Position numbers and translations under genes: made by a program. A stretch of DNA of 64,000 bases from Dysosmobacter welbionis. Its GTDB lineage: Bacteria > Bacillota > Clostridia > Oscillospirales > Oscillospiraceae. The stretch is from the NCBI RefSeq assembly GCF_005121165.3, contig NZ_CP034413.3, positions 3,248,001 to 3,312,000 of the forward strand. The letters run 5' to 3'. Under the pieces are notes generated by a model. That model was not told where the DNA came from. It worked only from the letters and a program-made list of their open reading frames with translations, and searched no databases. Below are positions 18,062 through 26,141 of this stretch, piece by piece. Position 1 is the stretch's first letter, and each line of letters opens with the position of its first letter.

Positions 18062-18856
18062 TTACGCCTGCGTACCATCAATAGTATACACAACAGGATT
18101 CCTATCAGGCGCTTCACACCCAGCTGGGGGCCCGCTCTTTCTAATGAATACACCGAACCGCTCTCCGGTCTTGCCTTGCTCCCGATACAGCAGAAGCGCT
18201 CGTTCTATCATCTCAAAGACCTGCTCCTTGGTGTAGATTTCATCAATCACGGTACCAAGGCGCTGACGCTTACCCCAAATACCACCGACCATAATTTTAT
18301 ATCCTGCTTTTGCTTCTGTCACACAATCAAAATTACAGGCATCCACACACTTACCGCAGTTGTTGCAGGTATCCCAATCGATTTGCATGATGCCATCCTC
18401 GTCCAGATGGGCATTTTTCATGGGGCAGACCTCTACGACGGAGCACTTCTTGCAGCCATTGCAGTCATCGGGATTATAGGCAGGTACCCGCTGGCCCATA
18501 ATGCCGAAATCATTCAAACCTGGCTTAATACAGTTGTTTGGGCAGCCGCCGATGCCGATTTTGAACTTGTGGGGAAGTTTGACATCATACCAGCCCTTGT
18601 AGAATGTTTCGTGCAGTTCACGCGCTAGTTCTTGAGTGTCGATCAGGCCATGGATACACACAGTGCCTTTGCAGGCCACGATGGGACGGACGCGGGAACC
18701 CGTGCCGCCAGTATAAAGACCGGCTTGGGCGATGAATGTATTGAATGGTTCGATGTTGTCGTAGGTCAGACCTTGAACTTCCAGAGTCAGACGAGTCGTG
18801 AGGGCAATTTTCCCATTACCGAATTTTTGAGCAGCTTCCTTTTTCCGGTAGAACAC
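18062..18856 (-). CDS. Sulfite/nitrite reductase-like siroheme and 4Fe-4S protein, N-terminally truncated
   Basis: 264 codons from a GTG at 18856 that has no ribosome site; the frame opens only five codons further upstream. GGTGSRVRPIVACKGTVC and IGIGGCPNNCIKPG supply the four Cys of the siroheme-coupled 4Fe-4S cluster. CNGCKKCSVVEVCP and CNNCGKCVDACNFDC form a two-cluster ferredoxin insert. Relatives in Clostridia begin about 30-40 residues earlier, so the N-terminus is missing, and the flanking sequence contains other gene fragments. The C-terminus (PVVYTIDGTQA) looks complete. It may be a decaying anaerobic sulfite-reductase-type gene; activity is doubtful. Confidence 0.7.
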   Translation of the reverse strand: MFYRKKEAAQKFGNGKIALTTRLTLEVQGLTYDNIEPFNTFIAQAGLYTGGTGSRVRPIVACKGTVCIHGLIDTQELARELHETFYKGWYDVKLPHKFKIGIGGCPNNCIKPGLNDFGIMGQRVPAYNPDDCNGCKKCSVVEVCPMKNAHLDEDGIMQIDWDTCNNCGKCVDACNFDCVTEAKAGYKIMVGGIWGKRQRLGTVIDEIYTKEQVFEMIERALLLYREQGKTGERFGVFIRKSGPPAGCEAPDRNPVVYTIDGTQA

Positions 18857-18874
18857 ACCAACAGAAGCTTCTCA

Positions 18875-19097
18875 ATGCCCAGGGAGCTGTTAATGGATCA
18901 AATGCGTACAGCGGGACTCGGGGAACGGCTTCGTCTTTTGAATAGAATCTTTGCAACCAAGGAATATGAGGCTTTTGCCGCTGTGGCAGAAGCAATGGGT
19001 TGCCCTAGCCATTCGCATGAAGCGGCTTCATCTGCTGGACAGAGATGACTTGAAGGACCCGTATGCGCTCGTTCGTATCGATTGTGATGAAGAATGA
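18875..19097 (+). pseudogene. Unrecognised gene fragments in two frames
   Basis: One frame gives MDQMRTAGLGERLRLLNRIF and YEAFAAVAEAMG; from about 19010 another frame gives LAIRMKRLHLLDRDDLKDPY and VRIDCDEE ending at 19097. The amino-acid makeup looks protein-like in both, suggesting one frameshifted or deleted gene. I do not recognise the family. It abuts the truncated end of the sulfite-reductase-like gene on the opposite strand. Confidence 0.25.
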
Positions 19098-19124
19098 ATA
19101 TTTGAGCAAGGAGGATATTGGAAG

Positions 19125-19217
19125 ATGCCGCGATACAATATCCGGGAGGATAATCCCGTCAAATACACTCAGGTAAAGGCGGAGCAGGAAAGACTTCGGG
19201 CAGGCGTTTCCCGATGA
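19125..19217 (+). pseudogene. 30-codon start of an unrecognised protein, fused by deletion to a sigma-factor remnant
   Basis: AAGGAGG precedes ATG 19125, which opens MPRYNIREDNPVKYTQVKAE and stops at 19215-19217. The start looks genuine but the protein is cut off where the sigma-factor reading frame takes over, so a deletion probably joined two genes here. No family recognised. Confidence 0.25.
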
Positions 19218-19530
19218 TAACCAGCTGCGTCATTGGCTGGTACGGGTGACGGTGAATGCCTGCAAGGATGCCCTGCGGTCGCCCTGGAGACGGCGGATGG
19301 TGCCTCTGGACGACTGCCGGGAGCCGGTGTTCAATACGCCGGAGCACCAGAATCTCTATGCAGAGGTCATGGCCCTGCCGGCCAAGTACCGCTTGCCGCT
19401 GTATCTCTATTATTATGAAGGGTACACAGCGGCGGAGGTGGGGGAGCTGCTGGGCCTGGGGCCCTCCACCGTTCGGACCCGGCTTGCCCGGGCCAGAGAG
19501 AAACTGAAAGCACAGCTGAGGGAGGAGTGA
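19177..19530 (+). pseudogene. Sigma-70 family factor lacking region 2
   Basis: From about residue FPDDNQLRHWLVRVTVNACK the frame matches ECF-type sigma factors through the linker to region 4 (LPAKYRLPLYLYYYEGYTAA, then LLGLGPSTVRTRLARAREKL). The N-terminal half with the core-binding and -10-recognising region 2 is absent, and the frame begins just after a TAA at 19174 with no start codon or ribosome site before an internal GTG at 19246. The intact paralogue at 34434-34892 has the missing part. The downstream anti-sigma-like gene begins four bases later. Confidence 0.65.
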
Positions 19531-19533
19531 GCC

Positions 19534-20580
19534 ATGCAGAACATCTATCGGGAGACATTTGAGCAGATCCATGCCTCCGAGCAGCTGCGAAAGGAGGTAG
19601 CCAATGTGCCGAAACAGGAGAAGGCAGCGTTTAGACACCATATTTCCAAGGCAGGGCTGATTGCCGCAGCGTTGGCGCTGGCGCTGGCGGGCACGGTCCT
19701 GGCAGTGGCCAGTCCCACCCTCTGGTGGTGGTTTGAGCAGAAGTGGGAGGAGGAGACCGGCAGCTCGATGACGGAATCCCAATCCCTGGTGATCGACGGC
19801 CTGACCCGAAAAGTGGGGGAGAGCGTTACCAGCGGGGACGTGACCGTCACTGTGGACAGTATCACCGTGGGCAGCAGTCAGATCTGGGCATTGCTGGACG
19901 TGACGGGCTGGGACTTTGACCGAGATGCCCAGTATTCCTTTGACAGGATGCGTGCGGAGATCGTCCCTGACCCCAGTGGGGGCCAGCATGGTGGGGCTGG
20001 GTACGGCCTGGACAGTATCGGGATCACCCGGGAGGGCGCAGCCCGGATGCTGCTGGAGTTCTCCGCCACCATCTCCACTGGTAACCAGCTGAACAGAGGA
20101 GATTACGCGCTGGAGATCGATCTGAACGACCTGATCCGCCGCCGTACCGGCGGGGCAGAGGATGAGGCCTTGTGTGAAGGAGAGTGGTCTTTCTCGATTC
20201 CTTTGGCGGCAGAGAGCCTGTCTCCTACCATCACCATCGACAGAGTTCAAGTGCTGTCGAATCACATGGTCTGGGATCAGGCTACCGGCAAAGATGGCGG
20301 CGCCTTAGAGGGTACAGGGGGAAAATCTCACCCGGCTGTTGCAACGCTAACGAACCTCCAAATTACCGCAACAGGTGCCTCCTTCTACTGCGACGGACTG
20401 ATGGACCGGCTCCACGCAACCGTGATCCTGGCCGACGGGACCGAAGTAGAGAACCGTGGCGGCGGTGGAAGCAGAATGGAGGACGGCGGATGGTATGTCA
20501 GCTTTGACTGGCCGGTGCCGCTGGATGTGACGGATATCGTTGCTATCCGCTTTGGCGATGCAGAAATTCCGTTGAATTAA
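19534..20580 (+). CDS. DUF4179 domain membrane protein, anti-sigma-factor-like
   Basis: 348 residues. A short cytoplasmic N-terminus (MQNIYRETFEQIHASEQLRK, then VANVP) is followed by a single helix AGLIAAALALALAGTVLAVA at residues 46-65 and a large beta-rich extracytoplasmic domain with DUF4179-like character. The layout equals that of the paralogue at 33391-34437, each placed directly behind a sigma factor gene. It probably holds the sigma factor at the membrane. Here the sigma factor is truncated, so the protein may have lost its partner or may act on another one. A bidirectional terminator follows at 20598. Confidence 0.75.
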   Translation: MQNIYRETFEQIHASEQLRKEVANVPKQEKAAFRHHISKAGLIAAALALALAGTVLAVASPTLWWWFEQKWEEETGSSMTESQSLVIDGLTRKVGESVTSGDVTVTVDSITVGSSQIWALLDVTGWDFDRDAQYSFDRMRAEIVPDPSGGQHGGAGYGLDSIGITREGAARMLLEFSATISTGNQLNRGDYALEIDLNDLIRRRTGGAEDEALCEGEWSFSIPLAAESLSPTITIDRVQVLSNHMVWDQATGKDGGALEGTGGKSHPAVATLTNLQITATGASFYCDGLMDRLHATVILADGTEVENRGGGGSRMEDGGWYVSFDWPVPLDVTDIVAIRFGDAEIPLN

Positions 20581-20597
20581 GTGAGACTTGCAAAGAG

Positions 20598-20627
20598 CGC
20601 CCCGCCAAAAGCAGGCGGGGCGTTTTT
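20598..20627. terminator. Bidirectional terminator between convergent genes
   Basis: Perfect 9-bp stem CGCCCCGCC (20598-20606) / GGCGGGGCG (20614-20622) followed by TTTTT on the plus strand. It lies between the DUF4179 gene and the convergent MATE gene ending at 20635. Confidence 0.85.
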
Positions 20628-20634
20628 GTCACTT

Positions 20635-22017
20635 TCACGTTTCTATCCAGTCCCTCTGCCGCCAGACGGCAAACTCCCGCCGGACCAGCAGCAAGCTCAG
20701 GAGGAAGGTCAGCATGTCGGAAATGGGGGCGGCCAGCAGGGCACCATCCAGGCCGAACCGGCCGGACAGCAGAATAGCCAGGGGAATCAGAAACACGCCC
20801 TGCCGGGCCAGGGGAATGGCAAGGGAGGGTACCGGCCGGCCGATCCCTTGAAAGAAAGAGGCGGTGGCCAGATGCAGGCCGTACAGGAAGAAGGCGGCCA
20901 TATACAGCCGGAAGCAGTGCTGGGCACAGTCCAGGTAGAGGGGGCTGTCAGAGACGAACAGCATCCCGATCTGCCGGGGAAACAGCTGGAACACGAGGAA
21001 CCACACCCCCGAAATTACCAGGGCGATGGCGGCGGCCGTGCGGAAGGTCTGCCGCACCCGAAGAAAATGCTTCGCCCCGAAGTTGTAACCGTTGATAGGC
21101 TGTACGGCGGAGGAGACGCCCACAAACATGGAGTGGGCAATCTGATAGACCTTCATCATCATTCCGTAGACAGAGAGAGCGATGTCGCTGCCGTACACGC
21201 TGGCCGCTCCGTGAACCCGCAGCAGGTTGTTCAGGGTGATCTGTACCAGGGCAGTGAGGATCTGGGTCAGCAGGCTGGGAACCCCCAGGGCCAGAATCCG
21301 CCCGGTGAGCCTAATGGTGGGGCGCAGCGCCTGGCGCCGGAGCCGGACTGTGTGCAGCCGGGGCAGGTAGGCCAGAAACAGCACCCCGGCCGCCACCTGG
21401 CCGATGACTGTGGCAATGCCGGCCCCCACCACGCCCATGCCCAGAGGGAAGATGAAGACGGGGTCTAGAATCAGGTTGAGGACGGCACCGGTAATCATGC
21501 AGCCCATGCTGTACCGGGGGTGGCCGTCCGCCCGAATGATGGCGGTGAAGGCCGGGCAGATCAGCTGGAAGGGCAGGCCCCAGGCAATGGTCCGGAGATA
21601 GGCTGCAGCCTCCGGCCAGGCAGTGTCCGTAGCGCCGAAGAGCCGGGCAATCTGGGGGGCGAAGCACCAGCTGACGATGGCCGCACAGAGACCGCTGGCG
21701 GCAATCAGGGTGGCGGCGTGACCGATGGTGTCATCCGCCTCTTGCTGCTGGCGGCGGCCGAGGCACAGGCTGATGTTGGCGGCGCTGCCGTCTCCCAGCA
21801 GCAGGGCCACGGCATTCACCAGAATGACCACCGGGAACGCCACGTTGATGGCCGCCATGGCGGTGATCCCCACGCCCTGGCCCACAAAGATCTGGTCCAC
21901 GATGTTGTAGAGGCAGTTGACCATCAGCGTCAGGGCCGTGGGGATGGCGTAGCGGACGATCAGCTTTTGAACCGGCTCGGTTTCCAGCGGGCTGCGGGAC
22001 TCCTGATCGGCCGTCAT
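20635..22017 (-). CDS. MATE family efflux transporter
   Basis: 460 residues, normal length, with about twelve hydrophobic helices. Diagnostic MATE stretches are LYNIVDQIFVGQGVGITAMA near residue 40, GDGSAANISLCLGRR near residue 75, and in the second half VQPINGYNFGAKHFLRVRQT. It is most like the MepA branch by overall pattern. The protein should export cationic drugs or metabolites with Na+ or H+ antiport. It is a different subfamily from the partial MATE protein at the left edge. It stands alone, convergent with the DUF4179 gene. Confidence 0.9.
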   Translation of the reverse strand: MTADQESRSPLETEPVQKLIVRYAIPTALTLMVNCLYNIVDQIFVGQGVGITAMAAINVAFPVVILVNAVALLLGDGSAANISLCLGRRQQQEADDTIGHAATLIAASGLCAAIVSWCFAPQIARLFGATDTAWPEAAAYLRTIAWGLPFQLICPAFTAIIRADGHPRYSMGCMITGAVLNLILDPVFIFPLGMGVVGAGIATVIGQVAAGVLFLAYLPRLHTVRLRRQALRPTIRLTGRILALGVPSLLTQILTALVQITLNNLLRVHGAASVYGSDIALSVYGMMMKVYQIAHSMFVGVSSAVQPINGYNFGAKHFLRVRQTFRTAAAIALVISGVWFLVFQLFPRQIGMLFVSDSPLYLDCAQHCFRLYMAAFFLYGLHLATASFFQGIGRPVPSLAIPLARQGVFLIPLAILLSGRFGLDGALLAAPISDMLTFLLSLLLVRREFAVWRQRDWIET

Positions 22018-22243
22018 ACGGATCCCTCCTCCGGCGGGCGCACCGCCCGCCGTGATAAAAAGTCCCAGCGGCAGAGCACCGCCCTGCCCACTGGGTAAGC
22101 ATCAATTTTTTTCAGCATAACATGGGCGGCGGTAAAAGTCAACGCACTGGACAGCGGTCTGTTCACAGAATGTTTTCAAAGAAGCCGCCGGATGCCGGCA
22201 ACCTTTTGGCGGCCGGACCTATCTATATGGATGTACAGGCGGT

Positions 22244-22265
22244 GCGGACAGGCGTGCCTGTCCGC
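22244..22265 (+). other. Hairpin upstream of small lipoprotein gene
   Basis: GCGGACAGG (22244-22252) and CCTGTCCGC (22257-22265), loop CGTG, perfect 9-bp stem, 45 bases before the lipoprotein start. No T-run; a leader or mRNA-stability element is possible. Confidence 0.4.
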
Positions 22266-22310
22266 AGTGGCTCCGCTGTACAAAATCACAAGGAAAAGGA
22301 TGGAACATAC

Positions 22311-22628
22311 ATGAGAGGATTGCTCACAGGAATCCTGGCGGCGCTGATACTGCTGACGCTGGCGGCCTGCGGCTCTGAAAAGACGGACGCCGGCAACGAC
22401 GGGAAGGAAGAGGACAGCGCAACGGTCAATGGTGTGGTGAACTGTATGGGGGATTTCCTGGTTCTGCTTACTGACGATGGGACTTATCAGGTTTTCGACT
22501 TTGGCGAGGATGTGGATCAGGGGCGTCTTGAAGAGGGGGACAGCGTCACAGTTACCTATACCGGAGAGCTTGGGAGCGAGGATCCGGTGCCTGTGGCGGT
22601 TTCTGTGGAGAAGACAGATGCGGTATAA
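22311..22628 (+). CDS. Small lipoprotein of unknown function
   Basis: 105 residues starting MRGLLTGILAALILLTLAAC, a lipoprotein signal with Cys 20. The mature domain (VNGVVNCMGDFLVLLTDDGT, FDFGEDVDQGRLEEGDSVTV, TYTGELGSEDPVPVAVSVEK) looks like a compact OB- or SH3-like beta barrel, as in DUF3221-type lipoproteins. No enzyme motif is visible. It ends 15 bases before a strong terminator shared with the convergent tcdA gene. Confidence 0.75.
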   Translation: MRGLLTGILAALILLTLAACGSEKTDAGNDGKEEDSATVNGVVNCMGDFLVLLTDDGTYQVFDFGEDVDQGRLEEGDSVTVTYTGELGSEDPVPVAVSVEKTDAV

Positions 22629-22643
22629 GGAACGCTTTCCATA

Positions 22644-22679
22644 AAGCAGCGGCCCGCAAACTGCGGGCCGCTGCTTTTT
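22644..22679. terminator. Bidirectional terminator between lipoprotein gene and tcdA
   Basis: Perfect 15-bp stem, arms at 22644-22658 and 22662-22676, core GCAGCGGCCCGCA, followed by TTTTTA on the plus strand. Confidence 0.85.
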
Positions 22680-22680
22680 A

Positions 22681-23408
22681 TCAGGGCAGAGAGACCTGGG
22701 CAATCAGGTCCCGCACAACAGCACTGCCTAGCAGCAGACCGGCTGTGGCGGGAACCCAGGGATTGCTGGCGGGCACACTGCGGCGGCCGGGGGCGGCGCC
22801 TCCGGCTGGGCGGGAGAGACGGGCTTCTCCGGGCTGAACACCACCTTCAGATGGTGAATGCCTCTGGTCCGGAGTTCCTTGCGCATCACCCGGGCCAGGG
22901 GGCAGCCATAGGTCTTGGAGATGTCCGTTACCTGGAGGAGGGTGGGATCCAGCTTGTTGCCTGTGCCCAGGGCCGCGATCAGGGGGATGTTCAGCTTCAG
23001 GGCAGTCTCTGCCAGATCCAGCTTGCAGGACACCAGATCGATGGCGTCCACGATGTAATCGTACCGGCAGCCCTCCGGGAAGAAGCAGTCCCGATGAGCG
23101 GCGTCATAGAGACCGTGGACAGGATGGAGCTCTGCATCCGGATTGATGTCCCGCAGACGGGCGGCCACCGCCTCCGCCTTGGGCTGACCCAGGGTGGAGT
23201 GGAGGGCCTCCAGCTGGCGGTTCAGGTTGGTGAGGGCAATGGTGTCGCTGTCCACCAGGGTCAGCTCGCCGACTCCGGACCGGGCCAAGCATTCGGCGGC
23301 GTAGCTGCCCACGCCGCCCAGCCCCAGCAGCAGCACGTGGGCCCGAGCAAGCCGGGCCTGGGCCTCCGGGCCCCACAGCATCTCGTTGCGGAGAAAGGGA
23401 TGTTCCAT
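22681..23408 (-). pseudogene. tcdA: tRNA threonylcarbamoyladenosine dehydratase TcdA, one-base frameshift near C-terminus
   Basis: Starts MEHPFLRNEMLWGPEAQARL at 23408 behind AAGGAGGT. The E1-like adenylation domain has LLLGLGGVGSYAAECLARSG (nucleotide loop near residue 30), LNRQ and DAIDLVSCK. It makes cyclic t6A at position 37 of ANN-decoding tRNAs. After EAPPP the frame goes astray. One extra base in the G-run 22789-22793 restores GRRSVPASNPWVPATAGLLL and a family-typical tail ending at 22681, about 242 residues. As written the protein stops at 22728 with a foreign end. tsaB and tsaE at 45.8-46.9 kb serve the same t6A pathway. Confidence 0.8.
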
Positions 23409-23439
23409 AACGGACCTCCTTGTTGCAAACAGGTGGAAA

Positions 23440-23471
23440 ACGTCCGGCTTTGAAATTTCAAAGCCGGACGT
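23440..23471 (-). terminator. 32-bp perfect palindrome, probable terminator of the foldase gene
   Basis: The half ACGTCCGGCTTTGAAA is followed directly by its complement. On the minus strand TTTTCC follows. It lies 20 bases after the stop of the parvulin-type gene and 32 bases before the tcdA start. Confidence 0.65.
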
Positions 23472-23490
23472 CTTGTGTTGTGAATGGGAA

Positions 23491-25068
23491 TCAACCCACA
23501 AAGCTCATGCCGAAGGAGGACTGCTCCGCAGTATAGCCCTCGGTCTTCTCCTCGTAGAACGTATCCACGGCGTCATTGACCAGATCTGCGGACACCTGGA
23601 TCTCCCAGTAGGGCTGGTCATAGCCCACGAAGTACATGACGTGGTAGCCGGTGCTCTCGTTGTGAATGATGCCGGTGTCGCCGGTCTGGCGGGCGGGATC
23701 GAAGCACCAGTCGTTGAACTCCGTCACCATCTGGCCCTGATAGACCTGCTCATACAGGCCGCCGGTGGTGTTGGACCCGGGATCCTGGGAGTACTCATTG
23801 GCCAGCGCGGCAAAGGAGTCCTCGGTGGCGTCGCCGGCCTTCCACTCGTCCAGGATGTCCTGGGCCTTCTGCGCGGCCTCGGCGTCCTTGGCGGCCACAT
23901 CGTCCTCATAGCCCTCGTCATCCTCGGAGAGCTCGGAGGCCTCCGGCTGGATCAGGATGTGGCGCACGTTCACCGTGTTGTATTCGTTGCGGGAGCGGCC
24001 GTTAAAGACCACCACATAGTAGTTGCTGCTGTCGCTGTCCTCCAGCACGGCGGAGTCGCCGGCCTGCCGGGCATCGTCATACAGCCATTCACCCAGAACA
24101 GAGGAGCTGTACGAGAAGCTGTCAGAAGAGGCATAGGTGGCGGTGGACTCATACTCTGCGGCTGCATCCTCCAGAGAGGTGCCCGCCTTGTAGGCGGCGT
24201 AGATGGCATCTGCGGTGGTCTTGGCAGCGGCCATGGCCTCCGCCTTCATCTCGTCGGTGACCTCGATGGAGTTGCCCTCTTCATCTGTATCAGCTGCGGC
24301 GCCGTTGACGCGGACATACGCACAGTCCACCAGATCGTAGGCGGTCCGGTCCTCCTGATAGGCGGCCTCCAGCTCGTCGGTGGAGTAGGTCAGACTGTCC
24401 TGATAGGACTGGAGATAGGCGGTGGCCAGCAGGCTGCGCCGGGTCTGCTCCTCATAGATGCTGCGGGTCATGGTGCTGCCGTAGATGAGACCCAGATACT
24501 GCTTTTCCGTATAGCCGTACGTGCTGGCAGCGGAGGCAAGGGACTCCATGGTGTCGTCCAGGTCGGCCTGCATCTCGTCGTTCCAGGTGAAGCCCTCGGC
24601 CTCTGCAGCGGCATTCATGGCCTGGACGCCGGCCAACTGCTCCAGGGCCTTGTCCGCGAAGTAGTCGTACCAAGTCTCGCCCTCGGTGGCGTCGGTGACG
24701 AACATGACGGCGCTGGAGGAGATGGTCTGGTCCTTCAAGGACGTGCCGGTGTCCAGCCCGATCATGCTCAGAATGCTGTAATTGCCGTTGACAAAGTTCT
24801 GATAGTAGTTCTCAAAATAGAAGTTGACCTCAGCGGCGGTGTACTTCTCACCGTTGACGGTGGCCGCCGTAGCCGTCTTGGGAATGATGTTGGACTTCCA
24901 GATGACGGCGGCAATGGCGATTACCAGGAATACCACTCCGATGGTGCCATACAGAAGGTTGGTGCTGTGCTCCTTCTGGCGTTGCTTGGCCTCCCGGGCG
25001 GTCTTGGGATCGTTCCAGCCGGAGCCGGACAGGTCCTGGCGGGTCTTTTTTTCTCTTGATGCGCTCAT
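23491..25068 (-). CDS. Membrane-anchored parvulin-type peptidylprolyl isomerase (PrsA/SurA-like)
   Basis: 525 residues. A basic cytoplasmic N-terminus is followed by one helix (LLYGTIGVVFLVIAIAAVIW, residues 39-58), then a helical SurA_N-like chaperone region and at about residue 365 a rotamase segment (NEYNTVNVRHILIQPE, then AQKAQDILDEWKAGDATEDS and FAALANEYSQDPGSNTTGGL). The HI and GG positions suit a parvulin domain. It lacks a lipobox, so it is anchored by the helix. Role inferred: folding of exported proteins. The mature part is rich in Asp, Glu, Ala and Thr. Confidence 0.82.
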   Translation of the reverse strand: MSASREKKTRQDLSGSGWNDPKTAREAKQRQKEHSTNLLYGTIGVVFLVIAIAAVIWKSNIIPKTATAATVNGEKYTAAEVNFYFENYYQNFVNGNYSILSMIGLDTGTSLKDQTISSSAVMFVTDATEGETWYDYFADKALEQLAGVQAMNAAAEAEGFTWNDEMQADLDDTMESLASAASTYGYTEKQYLGLIYGSTMTRSIYEEQTRRSLLATAYLQSYQDSLTYSTDELEAAYQEDRTAYDLVDCAYVRVNGAAADTDEEGNSIEVTDEMKAEAMAAAKTTADAIYAAYKAGTSLEDAAAEYESTATYASSDSFSYSSSVLGEWLYDDARQAGDSAVLEDSDSSNYYVVVFNGRSRNEYNTVNVRHILIQPEASELSEDDEGYEDDVAAKDAEAAQKAQDILDEWKAGDATEDSFAALANEYSQDPGSNTTGGLYEQVYQGQMVTEFNDWCFDPARQTGDTGIIHNESTGYHVMYFVGYDQPYWEIQVSADLVNDAVDTFYEEKTEGYTAEQSSFGMSFVG

Positions 25069-25236
25069 GTGTGTTTCAGTCCTCTCAAGTATTCAGGTGC
25101 AAGGTTTGCAAGAAACCGGAAATTACGCACTTTGATATTATACTGGATATGGCCGGATTCTGCAAGAGAAATTTGCGGAATCCCCGCCGCGATCCGGCAG
25201 GATCGGCAAAAACAGGGGATTTTTTGGCTGATCCGC

Positions 25237-25265
25237 AAAAAAAAGCGGAGCGGCCAGACCGCCCC
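25237..25265 (-). terminator. Intrinsic terminator of the ncRNA
   Basis: On the minus strand GGGGCGG-TCTGG-CCGCTCC is followed by GC and eight T (A8 at 25237-25244 on the plus strand). Confidence 0.8.
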
Positions 25266-25471
25266 TTCAGAAAACGTGCCCCGCGAGAGCCGTGTAGGCC
25301 CGTTATAACCTGCACCTTCACGGCCAGGTGGGTTGCCTCCAACGCGCTTTACCACTTCCAACTTCCAGCCGCAGACAGCAGCCGGGAGGCCTGCGAACCA
25401 CGCGCTGATCCGGCATCCCGTATAACGAAATGTGGGTTAAAAAAAGACCTATCACAAACCCCGCAGGGCAC
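25237..25471 (-). ncRNA. ssrS: Structured ncRNA, probable 6S RNA
   Basis: A minus-strand transcription unit of about 235 nt with its own promoter and a terminator ending in U8, and no reading frame with a ribosome site. The 5' end GTGCCCTGCG pairs with CGCGGGGCAC near 25285 to close a long stem. Inside lie GCGCGTGGTTCGCA and GTTGGAGGCAACCCACCTGG, and a large open middle is expected. This layout fits 6S RNA, which binds sigma-A RNA polymerase. The identification rests on layout and remembered similarity, so a covariance search is the test. RNase P, SRP RNA and tmRNA hallmarks are absent. Confidence 0.6.
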
Positions 25472-25477
25472 ATATTC

Positions 25478-25506
25478 ACCGTATCACATCCCGGCCCGGG
25501 ATGCAA
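25478..25506 (-). promoter_or_regulatory. Promoter of the ncRNA
   Basis: Minus strand TTGCAT (25506-25501), 17-base spacer, extended -10 TGA-TACGGT (25483-25478). The predicted start is at about 25470-25471. Confidence 0.65.
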
Positions 25507-25548
25507 GAGGAAACCAGCGGACCCGGAGAGAAATTTTTGTATGGAGTG

Positions 25549-25836
25549 TCAGGACTCTCCGTCCTCGTCGAACAGGGACTCCATGAACAGGTCATAGACC
25601 GCGTCCAGTTCCTCGTCGGAATCCAGCGTGGACAGCAGATCCTCCCCGTCCTCGTGGAGGACCTTCAGGATCACCAGTCCATTGTCCGGATCCTCATCCT
25701 CTCCCTCTGTCTCCGCAGGGAAGAAAGCCTGGTACTGCTGGCCGTTGTATTCCAGCGCGTCCACAAACTCCAGCACGATCTCGCGGCCGTCCTCGTCTGT
25801 GACTGTGATGAAAGTGGGGCCGTACTCATCCGCCAT
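25549..25836 (-). CDS. DUF1292 domain protein
   Basis: 95 residues, very acidic, starting MADEYGPTFITVTDEDGREI. The pattern FITVTDEDGREIVLEFVDAL, then YNGQQYQAFFPAE and LVILKVLHEDGEDLL, is typical of the DUF1292 family found near yrzL/ruvX-type genes in Firmicutes. The start at 25836 has AGGAGGA upstream, and longer upstream extensions have no ribosome site. Function unknown. It is divergent from the penicillin-binding protein gene. Confidence 0.88.
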   Translation of the reverse strand: MADEYGPTFITVTDEDGREIVLEFVDALEYNGQQYQAFFPAETEGEDEDPDNGLVILKVLHEDGEDLLSTLDSDEELDAVYDLFMESLFDEDGES

Positions 25837-26030
25837 GGGGCGTCCTCCTTCTGTCTGTATTCTAGGGGTATTGTAACTGACTTTCCAGAAGATTGCAAGG
25901 GGGTGAACTTTTGGAAATGTGGGAAACTGGGGCGCTGGGGATGGATTTATCCTGCCCAAAAGCAGAAAAACCATGCGGATAAGAAACTTTTTTTCGGTAA
26001 AATACGACATTTTCGATATTGACATGGGAT

Positions 26031-26038
26031 GGTACAAT
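26031..26038 (+). promoter_or_regulatory. Extended -10 promoter before the penicillin-binding protein gene
   Basis: TGG-TACAAT (TACAAT at 26033-26038) about 100 bases before the TTG start. The matching -35 is weak (TTTTCG, 17 bases upstream). The 300-base gap 25837-26141 otherwise shows no gene. Confidence 0.35.
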
Positions 26039-26141
26039 AGAACATATTATGGAGGACTCTGAGCCTCTGCGGCCGCAGACAGGCGGCGCGGCAGACTGCT
26101 TTTGCAGAAAATTCAAATTCAAAAGAAGGAGGTGCTCTGCA

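Noticed and set aside
17999-18628. 209-codon plus-strand frame
   Set aside because: Antisense to the sulfite-reductase-like gene, whose Cys motifs are clear on the minus strand.
23386-25059. 557-codon plus-strand frame opposite the foldase gene
   Set aside because: Val/Gly/Leu-rich shadow frame without family motifs or ribosome site.
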